Source: an uncultured Flavobacteriaceae bacterium (lineage in GTDB: Bacteria > Bacteroidota > Bacteroidia > Flavobacteriales > Flavobacteriaceae). Taken from it: a DNA stretch of 64,000 bases. Below are positions 11,606-19,627 of the stretch, in pieces. The position numbers and the translations under genes were made by a program. The stretch lies in contig CALSTV010000001.1 of assembly GCA_943789365.1 (NCBI GenBank), forward strand, positions 1,550,001 to 1,614,000. Reading direction: 5' to 3'. Under the pieces are notes generated by a model. The model searched no databases. It saw only the letters and a list, made by a program, of their open reading frames with translations, and was not told where the DNA came from. Positions within the stretch are counted from its first letter, which is position 1. Every line of letters starts with the position of its first letter.

Positions 11606-12324
11606 AGAAAGACCTACTCAACTTCATTCAAAATTCAAAAAGAGAAGGGAGAAAACTTATTGCCATTTTAATTGACCCCGATAAGGTTGCACTAAAAGAT
11701 TGCAAATCATTAGCTGATCAATTGAATCAAAGCTCCATAGATCTCGTTTTTGTTGGAGGCAGTACGGTTGAGGAAAATGTTACTGAAGAATTTCTAAAAA
11801 GAGCCAATTTTAATAAGCCTGTAGCGTTGTTTCCAGGCAACACAAACCAAATCACAGAGGTTGCAGAGGCTATCTTATTTCTCTCTTTACTTTCTGGTGA
11901 CAATCCAGAATACTTAGTACATCAGCAGATAAAAGCTGCTCCTTTATTGCAAAAATCAAGTTTGGAAATTATTCCAACGGGTTATATTCTTATTGATGGA
12001 GGAAATGAAACTGCCGTTCAGCGCATTAGCAAGACTAAACCTATACTTCAAAACGACATTACCCGAATTCAAGACACAGCACTGGCGGCCGTTTATCTTG
12101 GAAAACAGTTAGTGTATTTAGAAGCTGGTAGTGGTGCTAAAACACCGGTAAGTACTGATATTATAAGTACCGTAAGCCAAACCATTGACATCCCATTGAT
12201 TGTTGGCGGTGGCATTCGATCGAAAGCTGGAATTACAGCGGCATTTAACGCAGGAGCTGATATTGTGGTGGTAGGAACGGCTTTTGAGGAAGACTCCTCT
12301 ATCTTGGAATCGTTATCGTTCTAA
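11602..12324 (+). CDS. Geranylgeranylglyceryl phosphate synthase family protein (PcrB/GGGPS-like)
   Basis: A 240-residue TIM-barrel prenyltransferase of the GGGPS/PcrB family, which joins a polyprenyl diphosphate to glycerol-1-phosphate. Seen in the sequence: an N-terminal LIDPDK block, VGGSTVEENV, the PTGYILIDGG segment, YLEAGSGAKTPVS, and the phosphate-binding VGGGIRSKAG and GADIVVVGTAFEED. This pattern matches the bacterial group common in Bacteroidota. It overlaps the phosphopantetheinyl transferase gene by 4 bp, which is a tight operon. Whether it makes an archaeal-type ether lipid precursor or uses a shorter prenyl donor cannot be read from the sequence. Confidence 0.88.
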   Translation: MKKDLLNFIQNSKREGRKLIAILIDPDKVALKDCKSLADQLNQSSIDLVFVGGSTVEENVTEEFLKRANFNKPVALFPGNTNQITEVAEAILFLSLLSGDNPEYLVHQQIKAAPLLQKSSLEIIPTGYILIDGGNETAVQRISKTKPILQNDITRIQDTALAAVYLGKQLVYLEAGSGAKTPVSTDIISTVSQTIDIPLIVGGGIRSKAGITAAFNAGADIVVVGTAFEEDSSILESLSF

Positions 12325-12327
12325 TCG

Positions 12328-13041
12328 TTAAGAGCTTTTCGTTTTGGATCGGTATATTTTTCTAGGGTAGTCGAGTACGTTTACCTTTTCGCTTTGCAGT
12401 TCTTTTAAGGCGTCTTTGGCAATCCATTGTGCAGACTTGGATTCAATTTTCAAAATTTCTTGAGCGGTCTGAATTGCTTTTTGTTGTAGGTCTACATTTC
12501 TTTTTCCAATCTGTCTCAATGCCCAATTGACTGCTTTTTTTACGTAAACCCTTTCGTCTCTACATTCTCTTATCAATACAGGTAAAAAAGATTCAAAAAC
12601 GGTATTATCAGCCTTTCTATCGGCAAAACCATATACTGCCATCAGCACAAGCCCCGCCCGTTTTACAAAGGTTTCCGGTGAACGACTCCATTGAAAAGCT
12701 TTGGGGATTACCAATTCATGAAATTTTATCAATTCCATGCAAAAGGAATCACATATTTCCCAAGTCGTAAACTGAGTTACCCAATAGTCGAGCTGTCCTT
12801 CGGAGACTTCCTTTGGGTTACAAATTTTACTACACAAAATACGTGCTTCGTAAATTTCAGTTTCGAACAAGGCGTTACCTAAGTCGGTATTTTTCCCAAT
12901 TTCTTTGGCCAATTGTTTTAAATCTTTATGATAAATCCCCAAAGAATTCTCTGGAGAAATCCCAAATTTTTCTGCTTTAAATACAACTTTATCAGGGTTT
13001 GCCAAGGCATTCAATTTGCTAAGTACTTCTTTTAAGTCCAT
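12328..13041 (-). CDS. DNA alkylation repair protein (AlkD-like HEAT-repeat glycosylase)
   Basis: A 237-residue all-helical protein matching the AlkC/AlkD DNA alkylation repair family, which excises positively charged N3- or N7-alkylated purines. Features include helix-pair repeats, the segment TTWEICDSF with an acidic residue where AlkD has its substrate-side Asp, WSRSPETFVKRAGLV, and the conserved RVYVKKAVNWALRQIGKRN block. It is convergent with the GGGPS gene, only 3 bp apart, with no obvious terminator between them. It stands alone on its strand. Function is assigned by family only. Confidence 0.85.
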   Translation of the reverse strand: MDLKEVLSKLNALANPDKVVFKAEKFGISPENSLGIYHKDLKQLAKEIGKNTDLGNALFETEIYEARILCSKICNPKEVSEGQLDYWVTQFTTWEICDSFCMELIKFHELVIPKAFQWSRSPETFVKRAGLVLMAVYGFADRKADNTVFESFLPVLIRECRDERVYVKKAVNWALRQIGKRNVDLQQKAIQTAQEILKIESKSAQWIAKDALKELQSEKVNVLDYPRKIYRSKTKSS

Positions 13042-13143
13042 CTAACAAAAGTACTAGCTTCTGTTATAACCACCAATCCACAGAAAATAATATTTTTTGG
13101 AGGTCGAATTTAAATGAGATACCTTTATCAAAAAGTTTTCGTT

Positions 13144-13548
13144 ATGAACAGTCCGCTACTCTGTACTGAAATTACCACTAAAGGCATTCGGAGCAGTGGC
13201 CCGGGAGGACAACATGTAAACAAAGTCGCTTCTAAGGTCGAGTTGAGTTTTGACATTCTCAACTCTAATGGTCTTTCTGAATCTGAAAAAGACCTTTTAA
13301 CAAAACGACTGCAATCGAGGCTCACTAAGCAACAAATACTTATTTTACAATGTGATGAAAGTAGAAGTCAACATCGAAATAAAGACCTTGTGGTGAAACG
13401 TTTTTTAACACTACTAAAAAACACTTTACATGTCTCTAAGCCAAGAAAATCTACAAAACCTTCCAAAGCTTCTATCCAAAAACGTTTGCAAAAGAAAAAA
13501 ATACATGCTTTAAAAAAAGCAAACCGAAGGAGACCAGAAAATGACTAA
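13144..13548 (+). CDS. arfB: ArfB/YaeJ-like aminoacyl-tRNA hydrolase (ribosome rescue)
   Basis: A class I release-factor catalytic domain without codon-recognition domains. It hydrolyses peptidyl-tRNA on stalled ribosomes. The GPGGQHVNK motif lies at residues 19-27 from the chosen ATG (MNSPLLCTE). The C-terminal tail is very basic (KKKIHALKKANRRR), which fits insertion in the mRNA tunnel as known for ArfB. An upstream in-frame ATG at 13114 would add ten residues with no homology-like character. At 134 residues the size is normal for the family. It is followed by the convergent feo cluster. Confidence 0.9.
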   Translation: MNSPLLCTEITTKGIRSSGPGGQHVNKVASKVELSFDILNSNGLSESEKDLLTKRLQSRLTKQQILILQCDESRSQHRNKDLVVKRFLTLLKNTLHVSKPRKSTKPSKASIQKRLQKKKIHALKKANRRRPEND

Positions 13549-13553
13549 ATTAT

Positions 13554-13673
13554 TTAATGACAACCACAATCAGTGTCACAGTTGCCTTTTTTATTGAACT
13601 TAAAAACATATTTTTTTAGCAAGTAAAACAGGGCAATAACTAATAATCCATATGTGATGAGTTCTTGTACCAT
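13554..13673 (-). CDS. FeoB-associated Cys-rich membrane protein (39 aa)
   Basis: A small gene starting 7 bp after the feoB stop. The product has one hydrophobic segment (about residues 5-19, LITYGLLVIALFYLL), a basic stretch (KKYVFKFNKK), and a Cys-rich end GNCDTDCGCH. This is the layout of the FeoB-associated Cys-rich membrane proteins found at the end of feo operons, which may act like FeoC or handle Fe2+ at the inner membrane. The operon position and motif support the call. The biochemical role is not established from sequence. Confidence 0.85.
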   Translation of the reverse strand: MVQELITYGLLVIALFYLLKKYVFKFNKKGNCDTDCGCH

Positions 13674-13679
13674 ACAACT

Positions 13680-15785
13680 TTATTTTAAAAGCATAAAAGT
13701 TATGAGTGCAGACACATACGCCAAGGCTCCCATTCCAACGAGTTGCAGCATAGGCCACTTCCACGACTTGGTTTCTCTCTTTACAATGGCAAGTGTTCCC
13801 ATACATTGCATGGCAAAGGCATAGAATACCAGTAGAGACATTCCTGCTGGAAAATTAAACCGTTTTTCTTTAGTCTCAGGATGTACTTCTGCCGCCATTC
13901 TCTGTTTAATGGTACCTTCATCATCAGAACCAACACTGTATATTGTTGACAAGGTACCTACAAACACTTCTCTAGCTGCAAATGAACTTATCAAAGCAAT
14001 TCCTATCTTCCAATCGTACCCAAGAGGCGCAATTGCAGGTTCAATAAGTTTCCCCATAATTCCAATATAAGAGTGCTCCAATTTATAGGAAGCTATTTGG
14101 CTTTCAATTTCTGATTGAGGAATGGATGTACCTACGATTTTCTCAGTTACATTGGCTTCTGCATTTTTAAATTTTTCAGTTCCGTTCGACGCGAGAAACC
14201 ACAATACTATGGATATTGCCAATATTATTTTACCCGCACCTAGTACAAAGGCTTTCGATTTTTCAAAAACATCAAAAAAGATATTTTTTACAGAAGGTAA
14301 TTTATAATTTGGCATTTCAACAATAAAAAAGTTTTTACTGTCTACTTTTAATACCTTATTCAAAATATAGGCTGCGAACACCGCAGTACCAAATCCTAAA
14401 ACATACAAAGCCATTAATACCAATCCTTGTAAACTAAACAATCCTAAAACACGGTCATCGGGAATAATCAGTGCAATGATGATTGCGTATACGGGCAAAC
14501 GAGCAGAACAGGTGGTGAATGGGGTTACCAAAATTGTGATAAGTCTATCTTTCCAGCCACCAATATTTCGTGTTGCCATAATTGCAGGTATCGCACAAGC
14601 TGTCCCTGAGATAAGAGGGATGACACTTTTACCACTCATTCCAAAGCGTCGCATTACCTTGTCCATTAAAAATACAACCCGACTCATATAGCCAGTTTCT
14701 TCCAATACGGCTACAAAAAGAAATAAAATGGCTATTTGAGGGATAAAAATAACAATCCCACCAATACCTGGAATGATTCCTTCTGATATTAGATTTGCCA
14801 AAACACCTTCAGGAAGTGCTCCTTTTGTCCATGCACTTAGGCTTGAAAAGGTTGCATCAATAAAATCCATTGGAACGGAGGCCCAATCAAATACAGACTG
14901 AAACATCAACAAAAGAATTGTCGCAAATATGACATAACCAAAAACTTTATGTGTCAATACCTTATCTAATTGACTTCTTAGATCTTTTGCTTTGCTTCGA
15001 TCGATTATATAGGTTTTTTTAAGTACATCATTTATATATTGATACCTATATATGGTTTCTTTATGCTGATATCTTTTTAGTTTTTTCGGGTCTGATTTGA
15101 ATTTATCTATAATGTTTTTGGATGCCTCAGAAATAAAATCGACATGCTTGTCTTGGGTAATCAATAGCCAAGATTTATAGAGCGAAAATCCTCGAAGACT
15201 TGCTTTTATTTCTTCAAAATAAGGTGCATCTATTTTATCACTAATTTTGAATAAGGGGTTGGTATTGTATGACTCGTAGTTGAGAATTGCTTTCTTTAAA
15301 GATTCTATCCCTTCTTTTTTACGCGCGCTTACCAAAACAATTTCGGTTTGCAACACTTCTTTTAACTTAGGAAGGTCCAAACTTATTCCTTTACGGTCCA
15401 TTTGGTCTGCCATATTGATTACCAATAGCGCTGGTATTTTTAAATCTTTGACCTGAGTAAACAGCAATAAGTTACGCTTGATATTTTCAACCTCAGCAAC
15501 AACAACAACCAAATCCGGATAGTCTTTATGTTCGGCGTTTAATAAGGTTTCTAAGACAATGCTTTCGTCGATCGAAGTTGGATTGATACTATAGGTCCCT
15601 GGTAAATCGATTACTTTCGCAGAGATTTCTGAATTTAATTTACACGTTCCATGCTTTTTATCGACGGTAATTCCAGGATAGTTTCCCACTTTTTGGGTCA
15701 TCCCGGTTAGTTGATTGAACAAAGAAGTTTTACCTGTGTTTGGGTTCCCTACCAAGGCAATATTGATGCGTTTTTTAGAGCTCAT
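13680..15785 (-). CDS. feoB: Ferrous iron transport protein B
   Basis: A 701-residue inner-membrane Fe2+ transporter. The N-terminal GTPase domain shows G1 GNPNTGKTSLFNQLTG (residues ~13-28), the NYPGITVD switch, G3 DLPGTYS and G4 NMADQ. After a helical spacer come two Gate motifs with conserved Cys (SGTACAIPAIM, TPFTTCSARLPVY) and about eight to ten membrane segments. The start overlaps the end of feoA by 11 bp, and a Cys-rich microprotein follows. Regulation is probably iron-responsive through the palindrome upstream of feoA. Confidence 0.97.
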   Translation of the reverse strand: MSSKKRINIALVGNPNTGKTSLFNQLTGMTQKVGNYPGITVDKKHGTCKLNSEISAKVIDLPGTYSINPTSIDESIVLETLLNAEHKDYPDLVVVVAEVENIKRNLLLFTQVKDLKIPALLVINMADQMDRKGISLDLPKLKEVLQTEIVLVSARKKEGIESLKKAILNYESYNTNPLFKISDKIDAPYFEEIKASLRGFSLYKSWLLITQDKHVDFISEASKNIIDKFKSDPKKLKRYQHKETIYRYQYINDVLKKTYIIDRSKAKDLRSQLDKVLTHKVFGYVIFATILLLMFQSVFDWASVPMDFIDATFSSLSAWTKGALPEGVLANLISEGIIPGIGGIVIFIPQIAILFLFVAVLEETGYMSRVVFLMDKVMRRFGMSGKSVIPLISGTACAIPAIMATRNIGGWKDRLITILVTPFTTCSARLPVYAIIIALIIPDDRVLGLFSLQGLVLMALYVLGFGTAVFAAYILNKVLKVDSKNFFIVEMPNYKLPSVKNIFFDVFEKSKAFVLGAGKIILAISIVLWFLASNGTEKFKNAEANVTEKIVGTSIPQSEIESQIASYKLEHSYIGIMGKLIEPAIAPLGYDWKIGIALISSFAAREVFVGTLSTIYSVGSDDEGTIKQRMAAEVHPETKEKRFNFPAGMSLLVFYAFAMQCMGTLAIVKRETKSWKWPMLQLVGMGALAYVSALITFMLLK

Positions 15786-16017
15786 CGCACAATCGTTTTG
15801 CTAGAACAATACGTTCGGCTGTTTCTTTTCGAATTGCAAAGTGGCTTCCATTTACATGAATATACAAGGGATCTTTCATGGGAGATAATTGAATCAATGT
15901 TACCTCTTTACCCGGAATACATCCCATTTCCATCAGCGCCAAAGGTATTTCATCAAAAGACAACTCTTCGATAATTCCTTTTTCTCCTCTATCTAAATTT
16001 GCTACTGTATGTATCAA
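15775..16017 (-). CDS. feoA: Ferrous iron transport protein A
   Basis: An 80-residue SH3-like FeoA protein with the family pattern TVANLDRGEKGII, LMEMGCIPGKEV and FAIRKETAERIVL. It acts in the cytoplasm as a partner of FeoB. The start must be the TTG at 16017: the preceding in-frame codon is a TAG stop, and the next in-frame Met (residue 28-30 region) would remove a third of the domain. It forms an operon with feoB and the small Cys-rich gene. Confidence 0.93.
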   Translation of the reverse strand: MIHTVANLDRGEKGIIEELSFDEIPLALMEMGCIPGKEVTLIQLSPMKDPLYIHVNGSHFAIRKETAERIVLAKRLCDEL

Positions 16018-16058
16018 CTAGTATATTTTTTTGAAAATGTTCTGTTAAAGTGAGAAGG

Positions 16059-16066
16059 CAAAGATA
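16059..16066 (-). promoter_or_regulatory. feoAB -7 promoter element (TATCTTTG)
   Basis: Matches the TAnnTTTG consensus, about 42 bp upstream of the feoA start and directly downstream of the palindrome at 16072-16086. Confidence 0.55.
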
Positions 16067-16071
16067 CTAAA

Positions 16072-16086
16072 TTAGAATGATTCTAA
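16072..16086. promoter_or_regulatory. 7-1-7 palindromic operator upstream of feoA
   Basis: The sequence TTAGAATGATTCTAA is a perfect 7-bp inverted repeat around one central base. The 7-1-7 layout is typical of Fur-family boxes (Fur, PerR). It lies in the spacer just upstream of the -7 element of feoA, a position where a bound repressor would block RNA polymerase. A metal-responsive repressor is inferred. A DtxR-type protein is the alternative. Confidence 0.65.
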
Positions 16087-16160
16087 AGTAAGTATTGGTG
16101 ATTTTGTGTACGACCTTAAATAATGTATAATTAAGCTAATTCTTCGCGAAATTAAATTGT

Positions 16161-16829
16161 TTATTCAGTTTTTAAAATTGCGATATCTTCAATAATTCGT
16201 TTTACCTCAGCAAAGTCTGTTCCGTCATAAAAGCCTCGAATGCGCTTCTTTTTATCGATAAGCACAAATTGCTCAGTATGAATAAAATCTTGAGCACCAC
16301 CGTCGCCTTCGTCAAGCACCGCAAAATAACTTTTACGCGCTAGGTTATAAATCTGTTGTTTATCTCCTGTAACCAAGTGCCATTTTTCATCAATTACTCC
16401 TTTTTGAACGGCGTAGTCTTTCAACACAGATACACTGTCCATAATTGGAGTTACAGAGTGTGATAACAACAGCACCTCTGGATCTTCTATAAAAGCTGCT
16501 TGTAAGGCATTCATATGCGTGGTCATTATTGGGCAAATAGTTCCGCAACGCGTAAAAAAGAAATCGGCAATGTATATTTTATCCTTGTACGTTTCTTGTG
16601 TAATCACCTTTGCGTTTTGATCAATCAACTCAAAATCTGCGATGCTATGATTCTTTTTAATATGGTGTAGGGAAGGATCTACGAGTCTTGGATTTACATC
16701 TACAGGGCTGTAAATAGGCAATCGTTTTTCAGGCGTCAACAAAGTGTAAAACACAAAGATTCCCAAGACACTAAACAGCGTCATCACCAATAATGTTGGA
16801 ATCGATTTTTTAAAATAATTTACTTCCAT
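16161..16829 (-). CDS. SCO1/SenC family copper chaperone-like protein
   Basis: A 222-residue protein with an N-terminal membrane anchor (residues ~10-30) and a thioredoxin-fold domain. The SCO copper site is complete: C95 and C99 in the CGTICP motif and H184 in DFIHTEQF. SCO proteins deliver copper or reduce cysteines for the CuA site of cytochrome oxidase on the outer face of the inner membrane. The gene is divergent from rseP. No cytochrome oxidase genes are in the window. Confidence 0.93.
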   Translation of the reverse strand: MEVNYFKKSIPTLLVMTLFSVLGIFVFYTLLTPEKRLPIYSPVDVNPRLVDPSLHHIKKNHSIADFELIDQNAKVITQETYKDKIYIADFFFTRCGTICPIMTTHMNALQAAFIEDPEVLLLSHSVTPIMDSVSVLKDYAVQKGVIDEKWHLVTGDKQQIYNLARKSYFAVLDEGDGGAQDFIHTEQFVLIDKKKRIRGFYDGTDFAEVKRIIEDIAILKTE

Positions 16830-16962
16830 AATGCGTCTTCAAAATTACAATTTCCATGGTAAGTAATCTCATTTAATGAAAAAAAATATAATCTTATAAC
16901 TTTTTTAACAATTCGCACGGCAATCTTTCTATATTTCCACGAAATGACTATTATTAAAATTG

Positions 16963-16970
16963 TACATTTG
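16963..16970 (+). promoter_or_regulatory. Probable rseP -7 promoter element (TACATTTG)
   Basis: TAnnTTTG match 26 bp before the rseP ATG. The -33 element is not obvious. Confidence 0.4.
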
Positions 16971-16996
16971 CGTTCGTTTTTATATAAAAAGTATTC

Positions 16997-18337
16997 ATGG
17001 AAATATTTATCAAGGCATCACAATTTATATTAAGTTTATCATTGCTCATTGTTTTGCACGAGTTGGGACATTTTATTCCTGCTAAGCTTTTCAAAACAAG
17101 AGTTGAAAAATTCTATTTGTTTTTTGATTACAAGTTTTCACTCTTTAAAAAGAAATTTGGAGATACCGTTTATGGAATCGGATGGATACCCCTTGGAGGT
17201 TATGTAAAAATCTCAGGAATGATAGATGAAAGCATGGACACTGAGCAAATGAGTCAGCCGGCGCAGCCTTGGGAATTTAGGTCTAAACCTGCATGGCAAC
17301 GTTTAATCATTATGTTGGGAGGTGTCATTGTAAATTTCGTATTGGGCTTTGCCATTTATATCCTTATTTTATTTACTTGGGGTGAAAGTTATTTACCAAA
17401 CGACAATGTAAAAGATGGTATTTGGGTTACAGATTCTTTGGGAATTGAGTTGGGTCTAGAGACAGGAGATAAAATTTTGAGTATTGACGGCAATAAAATA
17501 AAAGCATTTTCAAGCCTTACGGGCGAATTTGTAAATGGAAGTAATTTTGTGATTGAGCGCAATGGACAAACCATTGAAAAGGAAATTCCTGTAGATTTTA
17601 TTTCTAAATTAATTTCGAAAGGAAAAGGACCATTTATTCTACCCAGAATTCCTTTTGTGATAGGTGGGTTTAGCGAAACTTCAGCGAATATTGAAAGTGG
17701 CTTACAGGTCAAAGATTTGATTGTTGCGATCAATGACACGCCTATAAAATACTTCGATGAAGCGGGTACTATTCTTTCTAACTACAAAAACGAAACTGTT
17801 ACTCTTTCTGTAAAAAGGAAAGATTCCGAAGAAAAAATAGCAGTAACTTTAGATGAAAACAGCAAAATAGGTGTTGGTCTTGGCACGCTTCCAACGGAAG
17901 ATATGGAGCGTTTGGGGTATTATAAATTAGAGACTAAAACCTATACTTTAGCGGAAGCAATCCCCGCAGGAACGGCTAAAGGATACAAAACATTGACAGA
18001 TTACATCAAACAGCTAAAGAAAGTATTCAACCCTGAAACAGGTGCTTATAAAGGCTTGGGAGGATTTATTTCTATAGGAAGTATTTTCCCTTCTACTTGG
18101 AGTTGGCAAGCATTTTGGAGTATTACGGCATTCCTGTCAATCATGTTAGGTTTTATGAACTTACTTCCGATTCCTGCTCTAGATGGAGGGCATGTAGTTT
18201 TTACCTTGTACGAAATGATTACGGGACGGAAACCTTCAGATAAGTTTTTAGAATATGCGCAAATCACCGGATTTGTAATCTTGATGGCTTTGTTATTATT
18301 TGCAAATGCAAATGATGTCGTAAAACTGTTTGATTAA
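16997..18337 (+). CDS. rseP: RIP metalloprotease RseP (site-2 protease)
   Basis: A 446-residue inner-membrane zinc protease. The zinc-binding HELGH is at residues 21-25 in the first membrane helix, the second motif is NLLPIPALDGGH near the C-terminus, and tandem PDZ-like segments lie between them (VTDSLGIELGLETGD; ESGLQVKDLIVAIND). The family cleaves membrane-embedded anti-sigma factors and signal-peptide remnants. A strong terminator follows. The anti-sigma partner is not in the window. Confidence 0.95.
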   Translation: MEIFIKASQFILSLSLLIVLHELGHFIPAKLFKTRVEKFYLFFDYKFSLFKKKFGDTVYGIGWIPLGGYVKISGMIDESMDTEQMSQPAQPWEFRSKPAWQRLIIMLGGVIVNFVLGFAIYILILFTWGESYLPNDNVKDGIWVTDSLGIELGLETGDKILSIDGNKIKAFSSLTGEFVNGSNFVIERNGQTIEKEIPVDFISKLISKGKGPFILPRIPFVIGGFSETSANIESGLQVKDLIVAINDTPIKYFDEAGTILSNYKNETVTLSVKRKDSEEKIAVTLDENSKIGVGLGTLPTEDMERLGYYKLETKTYTLAEAIPAGTAKGYKTLTDYIKQLKKVFNPETGAYKGLGGFISIGSIFPSTWSWQAFWSITAFLSIMLGFMNLLPIPALDGGHVVFTLYEMITGRKPSDKFLEYAQITGFVILMALLLFANANDVVKLFD

Positions 18338-18370
18338 ACCTATAGTAGTTTTCAAATTACTAGATCCAAA

Positions 18371-18410
18371 AACAGCCCGTTTGAATTGTTTCAAACGGGC
18401 TGTTTTTTTT
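18371..18410. terminator. Bidirectional terminator between rseP and bioB
   Basis: A perfect 15-bp stem (arms 18371-18385 and 18390-18404, core ACAGCCCGTTTGAA) with a TTGT loop is followed by a run of T on the plus strand and preceded by A on the other side. It sits between convergent genes. Confidence 0.92.
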
Positions 18411-18431
18411 GTATAAAATAAAGAGCTCTAC

Positions 18432-19544
18432 TTAGTTCTCTTTTAACTGAGCTCTTATTTCTTTGGCTTTCGCTTTAGACTCCTCATTTCTATCTATCGT
18501 ATGCTCTGGTCGAGTCCATTTCGGATTTTCTCCCTTGGCTTGAAATTCAGAATCTTCAGATTCAACTGTTCTTGGCTGTACTTTTTTAGTAAACGGCTTC
18601 ATTGGGTTCAATCCTAGTTTTTCGAAAAGTTTCATGTCTTCGTTTACATCTGGATTTGGAGTCGTTAACAACTTATCCCCAGCAAAAATAGAATTCGCAC
18701 CTGCAAAGAAACACATTGCTTGTCCTTCTTGACTCATTTGGGTTCTACCTGCAGACAATCGTACTTGTGTTTCTGGCATCACAATTCTAGTAGTTGCTAC
18801 CATTCTGATCATTTCCCAAATTTCAACGGGTCTTTGCTCTTCTAATGGAGTTCCTTCTACAGCAACCAATGCATTGATTGGTGTAGACTCCGGTTGTGGG
18901 TTTAAGGTTGATAAGGCAACTAGCATTCCTGCTCTATCTTCAATAGATTCTCCCATTCCAATAATTCCACCTGAACAAACAGTAACGTTTGTTTTACGTA
19001 CATTATCAATAGTATCTAATCTATCTTGATACCCTCTTGTAGAGATTACTTCTTTGTAATATTCTTCAGAAGAATCTAGGTTGTGATTGTATGCATACAA
19101 ACCAGCTTCTGCCAAACGCTTTGCCTGATTTTCTGTTACCATACCTAAAGTACAGCAAACTTCCATATCCAATTTGTTAATGGTACGCACCATTTCTAAC
19201 ACTTCATCAAACTCAGGTCCATCTTTTACATTTCTCCAAGAAGCTCCCATGCAAACACGAGAAGATCCGCTTGCTTTGGCTCTTAAAGCCTGCGCTTTTA
19301 CTTGTTGAACAGGCATTAGGTCATTCCCATCAATATCTGTATGATATCTGGCTGCTTGGGGACAATACCCACAGTCTTCAGAACAACCACCGGTTTTAAT
19401 GGACAGCAAAGTAGAAACTTGTACTGCGTTTGGATCGTGATGAACTCTATGGATTTGAGCAGCTTCATAGAGCAACTCCATTAATGGTTTATTGTATATT
19501 TCTAGAATTTCTTCTTTGGTCCAATTATGTCTTACTTCACTCAT
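18432..19544 (-). CDS. bioB: Biotin synthase
   Basis: A radical-SAM enzyme inserting sulfur into dethiobiotin. The 4Fe-4S motif Cx3Cx2C is seen at C54, C58 and C61 (GGCSEDCGYCPQ). Further family blocks are CMGASWRN, CCTLGM, YNHNLDSS and RLSAGRTQM, the last holding the Arg ligand of the 2Fe-2S cluster. At 370 residues it carries a typical C-terminal charged extension. The ketoacyl synthase gene lies upstream on the same strand with an 83-bp gap containing a promoter-like element. No other bio genes are nearby. Confidence 0.97.
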   Translation of the reverse strand: MSEVRHNWTKEEILEIYNKPLMELLYEAAQIHRVHHDPNAVQVSTLLSIKTGGCSEDCGYCPQAARYHTDIDGNDLMPVQQVKAQALRAKASGSSRVCMGASWRNVKDGPEFDEVLEMVRTINKLDMEVCCTLGMVTENQAKRLAEAGLYAYNHNLDSSEEYYKEVISTRGYQDRLDTIDNVRKTNVTVCSGGIIGMGESIEDRAGMLVALSTLNPQPESTPINALVAVEGTPLEEQRPVEIWEMIRMVATTRIVMPETQVRLSAGRTQMSQEGQAMCFFAGANSIFAGDKLLTTPNPDVNEDMKLFEKLGLNPMKPFTKKVQPRTVESEDSEFQAKGENPKWTRPEHTIDRNEESKAKAKEIRAQLKEN

Positions 19545-19566
19545 AATTCTTCTTAATTTATGTGGT

Positions 19567-19574
19567 CAAAAGTA
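19567..19574 (-). promoter_or_regulatory. Probable bioB -7 promoter element (TACTTTTG)
   Basis: TAnnTTTG match 22 bp upstream of the bioB ATG. Confidence 0.45.
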
Positions 19575-19593
19575 CGGATTAATATTGTGATAA

Positions 19594-19611
19594 AAATGAC
19601 TATCGTCATTT
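19594..19611. promoter_or_regulatory. 7-4-7 inverted repeat upstream of bioB
   Basis: AAATGAC-TATC-GTCATTT lies about 20 bp upstream of the bioB -7 element and 17 bp after the ketoacyl synthase stop. It could be an operator or a weak AT-rich terminator for the upstream gene. It does not resemble the known BirA operator. Confidence 0.35.
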
Positions 19612-19627
19612 ACACTTGAAAAATTAA

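Noticed and set aside
13600-13806. 68-codon minus-strand ORF overlapping the feoB end
   Set aside because: It is antisense-free but out of frame with both feoB and the 39-aa Cys-rich gene and shows no family features.
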